Origin: Hydractinia symbiolongicarpus
Taxonomy: Eukaryota; Cnidaria; Hydrozoa; Anthoathecata; Hydractiniidae
Length of the DNA: 64,000 nt
Assembly: GCF_029227915.1 (NCBI RefSeq)
Contig: NC_079879.1
Span: forward strand, 1,798,001 to 1,862,000
Reading direction: 5' to 3'
In this document: positions 1 through 9,706 of the stretch, one piece after another
How positions within the stretch are numbered: position 1 is the stretch's first letter
Layout: every line of letters begins with the position of its first letter
Position numbers and translations under genes: made by a program
Notes under the pieces: generated by a model
Told to the model about the DNA's origin: nothing
Seen by the model: the letters and a program-made list of their open reading frames with translations, nothing else
Database searches by the model: none

Positions 1-773
1 TCAAAAACTATATTTCATTGATTTTCTAACGGCAGAAGTCCGTTTGAGTTACAATGGTTGCGTCACATATTCGCACAAACATGTATTTAGCGAAATTTTT
101 CTGATATTACTAGGTTGCATCGCTTTTAACAGTGAAACGATTGACTGTGGAATTTAATTGAACTGATTTTGGACTTTGACCTTATAAATATTATAAATGA
201 GGCAACTGGACTCCAAGAGGGAGCATTCTTCTTGAATTGACATGATTGCTGGAACTCAGCGATTACACTGGGCGCTGTGGTAGCGCTTTAATGAAAAATT
301 TAGATAAATATGCGATTTTGTACTGGGGGACCAATCGTAGTCGTTAGCGCGCGCTGAAGAAATAGAGACGGTTTCAAAAACTACAATTAATTGACTTTCT
401 AGCAGTATCAGTCCGCTTGAGTTACAACGGTTGCGTCACATATTCGTACCAACATGGATTTAGCGATATTTTTCTGATATTACTAGGTTGCATCGCTTTT
501 AACAGTGAAACGATTGACTGTGGGAATTAATTGAACTGATTTTGGACTTTGAACTTATAAATGTTACAAATGAGCCCATTTGACCCCAAGAAACAACATT
601 CTTTTTTATCTGACATGATTGCTGGAATTCAGGGATTACACTGGTCGCTGTGATTGCGCTTCATTTAAAAATTTGGATAAATAAGTCATTTTGTAATGTG
701 GGACCTATTGTAGACCATAGCGCGAGCTGAAGAGATAGAGACAGTTTCAAAAACTACATTTCATTGATTTTCT

Positions 774-790
774 AACGGTAGCAGTCCGTT
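774..790. other. Imperfect inverted repeat AACGG-N7-CCGTT (per-monomer motif)
   Basis: In this reference monomer a 5-base stem flanks a 7-base loop (TAGCAGT). The stem is kept in the GCAGTCCGTTTGAG class and the AACGGTATAACTCCGTT class although their loops differ (TAGCAGT, TATAACT, CAGAAGT). It is lost in the CAGTATCAGTCCGCTTGAG class and weakened in AACGATATAACTCCGTT units. Both stem-bearing and stem-less classes are found along the whole array. Confidence 0.75.
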
Positions 791-900
791 TGAGTTACAA
801 CGGTTGCGTCACATATTCGCACCAACATGTATTTAGCGAAATTTTTCTGATATTACCAGGTTCCATCGCTTTTAACAGTGAAACGATTGACTGTGGTCCT

Positions 901-1002
901 TAATTGAACTGATTTTGGACTTTGACCTTATAAATGTGATAAATGAGGCAATTGGACTCCAAGAAATAACATTCTTCTTAATTTGAAATGATTGCTGGAA
1001 CT
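901..1002 (+). repeat. Internal sub-repeat pair within the monomer
   Basis: TAATTGAACTGATTTTGGACT at 901-921 and TAATTTGAAATGATTGCTGGAACT at 979-1002 are similar and start 78 bp apart. The truncated 298-bp monomers lack almost exactly the interval between them. This suggests either an ancient internal duplication or chance similarity that now acts as a deletion-prone pair. Confidence 0.5.
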
Positions 1003-1091
1003 CAGCGATTACACTGGGCGCTGTGGGAACGCTTTAATGAAAAATTTAGATAAATATTTCATTTTATGCTGTGGGACCAATCGTAGTCGTT

Positions 1092-1101
1092 AGCGCGCGC
1101 T
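1092..1101. other. Perfect palindrome AGCGCGCGCT (per-monomer motif)
   Basis: A self-complementary 10-mer with alternating purine and pyrimidine lies near the end of most monomers and is the most GC-rich point of the unit. Variants lose CpG by transition (GCGCACACTG, GCACGCGCTG, GTGCGCGCTG) or change the flank (AACGCGCGCTG, ACCGCGCGCTG, AGCGCGAGCTG). Alternating GC tracts can adopt left-handed DNA; whether this one does is unknown. Confidence 0.8.
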
Positions 1102-1866
1102 GAAGAAATAGAGACAGTTTCAAAAACTACATTTCTTTGACTTTTTACCAGTATCAGTCCGCTTGAGTTACAACGGTTGCGTCACATATTCGTACCAACA
1201 TGTATTAAGTGATATATTGTTCTGACATTACTAGGTTGCATCGCTTTTAACAGTGAAACGATTGACTGTGGGACTTAATTGAACTGATTTTGGACTTTTA
1301 CCTTATCAATATTGTAAATGACGCAACTGGACTCCAAGAAGGAGCATTCTTCTTAAATTGACATGATTGCTGGAACTCAGCGATTACACTGGGCGCTGTG
1401 GTAGCGCTTTAATGAAAAATTTAGATAAATATGTCATTTTGTACTGGGGGACCAATCGTAGTCGTTAGCGCGCGCTGAAGAAAAGAGACGGTTTCAAAAA
1501 CTACAATTAATTGACTTTCTAACAGTATCAGTCCGCTTGAGTTACAACGGTTGCGTCACATATTCGTACCAACATGGATTTAGCGATATTTTTCTGATAT
1601 TACTAGGTTGCATCGCTTTTAACAGTGAAACGATTGACTGTGGGACTTAATTGCACTGATTTTGGACTTTGATCTTATAAATGTGATAAATGAGACCATT
1701 TGACTCCAAGAAACAACATTCTTTTTAATCTGACATGATTGCTGGAATTCAGGGATTACACTGGTCGCTGTGATTGCGCTTCATTTAAAAATTTGGATAA
1801 ATAAGTCATTTTGTAATGTGGGACCTATTGTAGCCCATAGCGCCAGCTGAAAAGATAGAGACAGTT

Positions 1867-3733
1867 TCAAAAACTATATTTCATTGATTTTCTAACGGCA
1901 GAAGTCCGTTTGAGTTACAACGGTTGCGTCACATATTCGCACAAACATGTATTTAGCGAAATTTTTCTGATATTACTAGGTTGCATCGCTTTTAACAGTG
2001 AAACGATTGACTGTGGAATTTAATTGAACTGATTTTGGACTTTGACCTTATAAATATTATAAATGAGGCAACTGGACTCCAAGAGGGAGCATTCTTCTTG
2101 AATTGACATGATTGCTGGAACTCAGCGATTACACTGGGCGCTGTGGTAGCGCTTTAATGAAAAATTTAGATAAATATGCGATTTTGTACTGGGGGACCAA
2201 TCGTAGCCGTTAGCGCGCGCTGAAGAAATAGAGACGGTTTCAAAAACTACAATTAATTGACTTTCTAGCAGTATCAGTCCGCTTGAGTTACAACGGTTGC
2301 GTCACATATTCGTACCAACATGGATTTAGCGATATTTTTCTGATATTACTAGGTTGCATCGCTTTTAACAGTGAAACGATTGACTGTGGGAATTAATTGA
2401 ACTGATTTTGGACTTTGAACTTATAAATGTTATAAATGAGCCCATTTGACCCCAAGAAACAACATTCTTTTTTATCTGACATGATTGCTGGAATTCAGGG
2501 ATTACACTGGTCGCTGTGATTGCGCTTCATTTAAAAATTTGGATAAATAAGTCATTTTGTAATGTGGGACCTATTGTAGACCATAGCGCGAGCTGAAGAG
2601 ATAGAGACAGTTTCAAAAACTACATTTCATTGATTTTCTAACGGTAGCAGTCCGTTTGAGTTACAACGGTTGCGTCACATATTCGCACCAACATGTATTT
2701 AGCGAAATTTTTCTGATATTACCAGGTTCCATCGCTTTTAACAGTGAAACGATTGACTGTGGTCCTTAATTGAACTGATTTTGGACTTTGACCTTATAAA
2801 TGTGATAAATGAGGCAATTGGACTCCAAGAAATAACATTCTTCTTAATTTGAAATGATTGCTGGAACTCAGCGATTACACTGGGCGCTGTGGGAACGCTT
2901 TAATGAAAAATTTAGATAAATATTTCATTTTATGCTGTGGGACCAATCGTAGTCGTTAGCGCGCGCTGAAGAAATAGAGACAGTTTCAAAAACTACATTT
3001 CATTGACTTTTTACCAGTATCAGTCCGCTTGAGTTACAACGGTTGCGTCACATATTCGTACCAACATGTATTAAGTGATATATTGTTCTGACATTACTAG
3101 GTTGCATCGCTTTTTACAGTGAAACGATTGACTGTGGGACTTAATTGAACTGATTTTGGACTTTTACCTTATCAATATTGTAAATGACGCAACTGGACTC
3201 CAAGAAAGAGCATTCTTCTTAAATTGACATGATTGCTGGAACTCAGCGATTACACTGGGCGCTGTGGTAGCGCTTTAATGAAAAATTTAGATAAATATGT
3301 CATTTTGTACTGGGGGACCAATCGTAGTCGTTAGCGCGCGCTGAAGAAATAGAGACGGTTTCAAAAACTACAATTAATTGACTTTCTAACAGTATCAGTC
3401 CGCTTGAGTTACAACGGTTGCGTCACATATTCGTACCAACATGGATTTAGCGATATTTTTCTGATATTACTAGGTTGCATCGCTTTTAACAGTGAAACGA
3501 TTGACTGTGGGACTTAATTGCACTGATTTTGGACTTTGATCTTATAAATGTGATAAATGAGACCATTTGACTCCAAGAAACAACATTCTTTTTAATCTGA
3601 CATGATTGCTGGAATTCAGGGATTACACTGGTCGCTGTGATTGCGCTTCATTTAAAAATTTGGATAAATAAGTCATTTTGTAATGTGGGACCTATTGTAG
3701 CCCATAGCGCCAGCTGAAAAGATAGAGACAGTT
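1867..3733 (+). repeat. 5-monomer HOR, copy 2
   Basis: Monomers A to E start at 1867, 2240, 2613, 2986 and 3361. By eye I found about seven differences from copy 1 over 1,867 bp (near 99.6% identity, not exhaustively compared). Differences seen here include C at 1921 (T at 55 in copy 1), C at 2207 (T at 341), TTTTTACAG near 3113, and AAGAAAGAGC near 3203. The monomer order is unchanged. Confidence 0.95.
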
Positions 3734-5600
3734 TCAAAAACTATATTTCATTGATTTTCTAACGGCAGAAGTCCGTTTGAGTTACAATGGTTGCGTCACA
3801 TATTCGCACAAACATGTATTTAGCGAAATTTTTCTGATATTACTAGGTTGCATCGCTTTTAACAGTGAAACGATTGACTGTGGAATTTAATTGAACTGAT
3901 TTTGGACTTTGACCTTATAAATATTATAAATGAGGCAACTGGACTCCAAGAGGGAGCATTCTTCTTGAATTGACATGATTGCTGGAACTCAGCGATTACA
4001 CTGGGCGCTGTGGTAGCGCTTTAATGAAAAATTTAGATAAATATGCGATTTTGTACTGGGGGACCAATCGTAGTCGTTAGCGCGCGCTGAAGAAATAGAG
4101 ACGGTTTCAAAAACTACAATTAATTGACTTTCTAGCAGTATCAGTCCGCTTGAGTTACAACGGTTGCGTCACATATTCGTACCAACATGGATTTAGCGAT
4201 ATTTTTCTGATATTACTAGGTTGCATCGCTTTTAACAGTGAAACGATTGACTGTGGGAATTAATTGAACTGATTTTGGACTTTGAACTTATAAATGTTAT
4301 AAATGAGCCCATTTGACCCCAAGAAACAACATTCTTTTTTATCTGACATGATTGCTGGAATTCAGGGATTACACTGGTCGCTGTGATTGCGCTTCATTTA
4401 AAAATTTGGATAAATAAGTCATTTTGTAATGTGGGACCTATTGTAGACCATAGCGCGAGCTGAAGAGATAGAGACAGTTTCAAAAACTACATTTCATTGA
4501 TTTTCTAACGGTAGCAGTCCGTTTGAGTTACAACGGTTGCGTCAAATATTCGCACCAACATGTATTTAGCGAAATTTTTCTGATATTACCAGGTTCCATC
4601 GCTTTTAACAGTGAAACGATTGACTGTGGTCCTTAATTGAACTGATTTTGGACTTTGACCTTATAAATGTGATAAATGAGGCAATTGGACTCCAAGAAAT
4701 AACATTCTTCTTAATTTGAAATGATTGCTGGAACTCAGCGATTACACTGGGCGCTGTGGGAACGCTTTAATGAAAAATTTAGATAAATATTTCATTTTAT
4801 GCTGCGGGACCAATCGTAGTCGTTAGCGCGCGCTGAAGAAATAGAGACAGTTTCAAAAACTACATTTCATTGACTTTTTACCAGTATCAGTCCGCTTGAG
4901 TTACAACGGTTGCGTCACATATTCGTACCAACATGTATTAAGTGATATATTGTTCTGACATTACTAGGTTGCATCGCTTTTAACAGTGAAACGATTGACT
5001 GTGGGACTTAATTGAACTGATTTTGGACTTTTACCTTATCAATATTGTAAATGACGCAACTGGACTCCAAGAAGGAGCATTCTTCTTAAATTGACATGAT
5101 TGCTGGAACTCAGCGATTACACTGGGCGCTGTGGTAGCGCTTTAATGAAAAATTTAGATAAATATGTCATTTTGTACTGGGGGACCAATCGTAGTCGTTA
5201 GCGCGCGCTGAAGAAATAGAGACGGTTTCAAAAACTACAATTAATTGACTTTCTAACAGTATCAGTCCGCTTGAGTTACAACGGTTGCGTCACATATTCG
5301 TACCAACATGGATTTAGCGATATTTTTCTGATATTACTAGGTTGCATCGCTTTTAACAGTGAAACGATTGACTGTGGGACTTAATTGCACTGATTTTGGA
5401 CTTTGATCTTATAAATGTGATAAATGAGACCATTTGACTCCAAGAAACAACATTCTTTTTAATCTGACATGATTGCTGGAATTCAGGGATTACACTGGTC
5501 GCTGTGATTGCGCTTCATTTAAAAATTTGGATAAATAAGTCATTTTGTAATGTGGGACCTATTGTAGCCCATAGCGCCAGCTGAAAAGATAGAGACAGTT
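3734..5600 (+). repeat. 5-monomer HOR, copy 3
   Basis: Monomers A to E start at 3734, 4107, 4480, 4853 and 5228. Private differences seen are TGCGTCAAATATTCG near 4540 and GCTGCGGGACC near 4801. At 3788 it carries T, as copy 1 does at 55, whereas copies 2 and 4 carry C. High identity between neighbouring copies implies recent homogenisation by unequal exchange or conversion. Confidence 0.95.
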
Positions 5601-6050
5601 TCAAAAACTATATTTCATTGATTTTCTAACGGCAGAAGTCCGTTTGAGTTACAACGGTTGCGTCACATATTCGCACAAACATGTATTTAGCGAAATTTTT
5701 CTGATATTACTAGGTTGCATCGCTTTTAACAGTGAAACGATTGACTGTGGAATTTAATTGAACTGATTTTGGACTTTGACCTTATAAATATTATAAATGA
5801 GGCAACTGGACTCCAAGACGGAGCATTCTTCTTGAATTGACATGATTGCTGGAACTCAGCGATTACACTGGGCGCTGTGGTAGCGCTTTAATGAAAAATT
5901 TAGATAAATATGCGATTTTGTACTGGGGGACCAATCGTAGTCGTTAGCGCGCGCTGAAGAAATAGAGACGGTTTCAAAAACTACAATTAATTGACTTTCT
6001 AGCAGTATCAGTCCGCTTGAGTTACAACGGTTGCGTCACATATTCGTAGC
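5601..6050 (+). repeat. 5-monomer HOR, partial copy 4 and its edge
   Basis: The A monomer (5601-5973) and the first part of B (from 5974) match the HOR closely. From about 6050-6125 the match breaks: CGTAGCAACATGG near 6046 and AGGTCGCATCGC near 6087 differ, GGGACTTAATTG replaces GGGAATTAATTG, and the monomer continues with GGCAAATGGACTCTAAG instead of GCCCATTTGACCCC. The following monomers (6347, 6720, 7095) still resemble C, D and E but are diverged. This is therefore the edge between a homogenised HOR domain and an older domain. Confidence 0.85.
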
Positions 6051-9000
6051 AACATGGATTTAGCGATATTTTTCTGATATTACTAGGTCGCATCGCTTTT
6101 AACAGTGAAACGATTGACTGTGGGACTTAATTGAACTGATTTTGGACTTTGACCTTATAAATGTTATAAATGAGGCAAATGGACTCTAAGAAATAGCATT
6201 CTTCTTAATTTGGCATGATTGCTGGAACTCAGCGATTACACTGTCCGCTGTGGTAGCGCTTTAATGAAGAATTTAGATAAATATGTCATTTTGTATTGTG
6301 GGTCCCATTGTAGTCGTTAGCGCACACTGAAGAGATAGAGACAGTTTCAAAAACTACATTTCATTGATTTTCTAACGGTAGCAGTCCGTTTGAGTTACAA
6401 CGGTTGCGTCACATATTCGCACCAACATGTATTTAGCGAAATTTTTCTGATATTACCAGGTTGCATCGCTTTTAACAGTGAAACGATTGACTGTGGTCCT
6501 TAATTGAACTGATTTTGGACTTTGACCTTATAAATGTGATAAATGAGGCAATTGGACTCCAAGAAATAACATTCTTCTTACTTTGAAATGATTGCTGGAA
6601 CTCAGCGATTACACTGGGTGCTGTGGGAACGCTTTAATGAAAAATTTAGATAAATATTTCATTTTATGCTGTGGGACCAATCGTAGTCGTTAGCGCACGC
6701 TGAAGAAATAGAGACAGTTTCAAAAACTACATTTCATTGACTTTTTACCAGTATCAGTCCGCTTGAGTTACAACGGTTGCGTCACATATTCGTACCAACA
6801 TGTATTAAGTAATATATTTTTCTGACATTACTAGGTTGCATCGCTTTTAACAGTGAAACGATTGACTGTGGGACTTAATTGAACTGATTTTGAACTTTGA
6901 CCTTATAAATATTGTAAATGACGCAACTGGGCTCCAAGAAGGCGCATTCTTCTTAGATTGACATGATTGCTGGAAGTCAGCGATTACACTGGGCGCTGTG
7001 GTAGCGCTTTAATGAAAAATTTAGATAAATATGTCATTTTGTACTGGGGGACCAATCGTAGTCGTTAGCGCGCGCTGAATAAATAGAGACGGATTCAAAA
7101 ACTACAATTAATTGACTTTCTAACAGTATCAGTCCGCTTGAGTTACAACGGTTGCGTCACATATTCGCACCAACATGTATTTAGCGAAATTTCTCTGATA
7201 TTACTAGGTTGCATCGCTTTTAACAGTGAAACGATTGACTGTGGTCCTTAATTGAACTGATTTTGGACTTTGACCTTATAAATGTGATAAATGAGGCAAT
7301 TGGACTCCAAGAAATAACATTCTTTTTAATTTGAAATGATTGCTGGAACTCAGCGATTACACTGGGCGCTGTGGTAACGCTTTAATGAAAAATTTAGATA
7401 AATATTTCATTTTATACTGTGGGACCAATCGTAGTCGTTAGCGCGCGCTGAAGAAATAGAGACAGTTTCAAAAACTATATTTCATTGACTTTTTACCAGT
7501 ATCAGTCCGCTTGAGTTACAACGGTGGCGTCACATATTCGTACCAACATGTATTAAGTGATATATTTTTCTGACATTACTAGGTTGCATCGCTTTTAACA
7601 GTGAAAAGATTGACTGTGGGATTTAATTGAACTGATTTTAAACTTTGACCTTATAAATATTATAAATGAGGCAACTGGGCTCCAAGAGGGAGCATTCTTC
7701 TTGAATTGACATGATTGCTGGAACTCAGCGATTACACTGGGCGCTGTGGTAGCGCTTTAATGAAGAATTTAGATAAATATGCCATTTTGTATTGTGGGTC
7801 CCATTGTAGTCGTTAGCGCACACTGAAGAGATAGAGACAGTTTCAAAAACTACATTTCATTGATTTTCTAACGGTAGCAGTCCGTTTGAGTTACAACGGT
7901 TGCGTCACATATTCGTACCAACATGTATTTAGCGAAATTTTTCTGATATTACCAGGTTGCATCGCTTTTAACAGTGAAACGATTGACTGTGGTCCTTAAT
8001 TGAACTGATTTTGGACTTTGACCTTATAAATGTGATAAATGAGGCAATTGGACTCCAAGAAGTAACATTCTTCTTAATTTGGCATGATTGCTGGAACTCA
8101 GCGATTACACTGGGCGCTGTGGGAACGCTTTAATGAAGAATTTAGATAAATATGTCATTTTGTATTGTGGGACCCATTGTAGTCGTTAGCGCACACTGAA
8201 GATATAGAGACAGTTTCAAAAACTACATTTCATTGACTTTCTAACAGTATCAATCCGCTTGAGTTACAATGGTTGCGTCACATATTCGTACCAACATAGA
8301 TTTAGCGATATTTTTTAATATTACTAGGTTGCATCGCTTTTAACAGTGAAACGATTGACTGTAGGACTTAATTGAACTGATATTGGACTGTGACCTTATA
8401 AATGTGATGATTGAGCCAATTGGACTCCAAGAAATAACATTGTTCTTAATTTGACATGATTGCTGGAACTCCGTGATTACACTGGGCGCTGTGATTACGC
8501 TTCATTTAAAAATTTTAATAAATAAGTCATTTTGTAATGTGGGACCTATCGTAGCCCATAGCGCGCGCTGAAGAGATAGAGACAGTTTCAACAACCACAT
8601 TTCATTGACTTTGTAACTGTAGCAGTCCGTTTGAGTTACAACGGTTGGGTCACATATTCGTACCAACATGTAGTGAGCGAAATTTTTTTTATATTACTAT
8701 GTTGCATCGCTTTTATTAGTGACACGATTGACTGTGGGACTTAATTGAACTGATTTTGGACTTTGACCTTAGAAATGTGATAGATGAGGCATTTGGACTC
8801 CAAGAAATAACATTCTTCTTAATTTGAAATGATTGCTGGAACTCAGCGATTACACTGGGCGCTGTTGTAGCGCTTTAATGAAAAATTTAGATAATTATGT
8901 CATTTCGGCCCGGGGGGCCAGTCGTAGTCGTTAGCGCGCGCTGAAAAAATAGAGACAGTTTCAAGAACTACATTTCATTGCCTTTCAAGCAGTATCAGTC

Positions 9001-9706
9001 CGCTTGAGTTACAACGGTTGCGTCATATATTCGTACCAACATGTACTTAGCGATATTTTTCTGATATTACTAGGTTGCATCGATTTTAACAGTGAAACGA
9101 TTGACTGTGGGACTTAATTGCACTGATTTTGGACTTTGACCTTATAAATGTGATAAATGAGCCCATTTGACACCAAGAAACAACATTCTTTTTTATCTGA
9201 CATGATTGCTGGAATTCAGGGATTACACTGGTCGCTGTGATTGCGCTTCATTTAAAAATTTGGATAAATAAGTCATTTTGTAATGTGGGACCTATTGTAG
9301 CCCATAGCGCGAGCTGAAGAGATAGAGACAGTTTCAAAAACTACATTTCATTGATTTTCTAACGGTAGCAGTCCGTTTGAGTTACAACGGTTGCGTCACA
9401 TATTCGCACCAACATGTATTTAGCGAAATTTTTCTTATATTACCAGGTTGCATCGCTTTTAACAGTGAAACGATTGACTGTGGTCCTTAATTGAACTGAT
9501 TTTCGACTTTGACCTTATAAATATTGTAAATGACGCAACTGGACTCCAAGAAGGAGCATTCTTCTTAAATTGACATGATTGCTGGAACTCAGCGATTACA
9601 CTGGGCGCTGTGGTAGCACTTTAATGAAAAATTTAGATAAATATGTCATTTTGTACTGGGGAACCAATCGTAGTCGTTAGCGCGCGCTGAAGAAATAGAG
9701 ACAGTT
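6051..9706 (+). repeat. Diverged monomer mosaic
   Basis: Monomers start at 6347, 6720, 7095, 7468, 7843, 8216, 8588, 8961 and 9334. They are relatives of the A-E types with many private changes, and the order is no longer a strict pentamer. Examples are GGATTC replacing GTTTC at 7091-7096, CACACTGAAG replacing CGCGCTGAAG in several units, a unit at 8216 that lost a base in the ATTTTTTAATATT segment (372 bp), and a first TAGTGAGCG-type unit at 8588. The unit from 8588 has an unusual GC-rich stretch listed separately. Nothing other than satellite is seen. Confidence 0.9.
8907..8919 (+). other. GC-rich variant GGCCCGGGGGGCC in monomer tail
   Basis: Where most monomers read GTACTGGGGGACC or GTACTGTGGGACC, this one reads GGCCCGGGGGGCC. 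The next monomer (8961) carries CATTGCCTTTCAAGCAGTATC instead of the usual CATTGACTTTC. Both rare changes recur together only at 56800-56812 and the monomer at 56854, so the two places share a common ancestor. Confidence 0.9.

Larger units (their letters stand above)
747..1119 (+). repeat. Representative 373-bp monomer
   Basis: This is the third monomer of the window and is used here as the reference for landmarks. Counted by hand it has 139 G or C in 373 bases (37%) and about 16 CpG. Landmarks are an inverted repeat at 774-790, the TGCGTCA heptamer at 805-811, a TATAAAT-like run near 929-935, two related internal segments at 901-921 and 979-1002, and a perfect 10-base palindrome at 1092-1101. 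A length of 373 bp is close to twice a nucleosome repeat of about 187 bp, which is common among satellites. Which strand, if any, is transcribed cannot be told. Confidence 0.95.
1..1866 (+). repeat. 5-monomer HOR, copy 1
   Basis: Five distinct monomers, called A to E here, start at 1, 374, 747, 1120 and 1494. A carries AACGGCAGAAGTCCG. B and E begin ACAATTAATTGACTTTCTA and carry CAGTATCAGTCCGCTTGAG. C carries AACGGTAGCAGTCCG and ACCAGGTTCCATC. D carries GACTTTTTACCAG and the TATTAAGTGATATATTG insertion that lengthens it by 2 bp. The monomers differ clearly from one another, yet the block recurs almost unchanged at 1867 and 3734, which defines a higher-order repeat. Private differences of this copy include a one-base deletion in AAGAAAAGAGACG near 1481 and TTTCTTTGAC near 1132. 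Confidence 0.95.

Noticed and set aside
927-937. TATA-box promoter at CCTTATAAATG
   Set aside because: The TATAAAT run is present in nearly every monomer and is unsurprising in AT-rich DNA. Nothing else indicates a promoter, so it is only mentioned as a landmark.
1188-1204. CENP-B box-like motif at ATTCGTACCAACATGTA
   Set aside because: It matches the TTCG and central A of the mammalian CENP-B box consensus but has ATGT where CGGG is required, so the essential half is missing.
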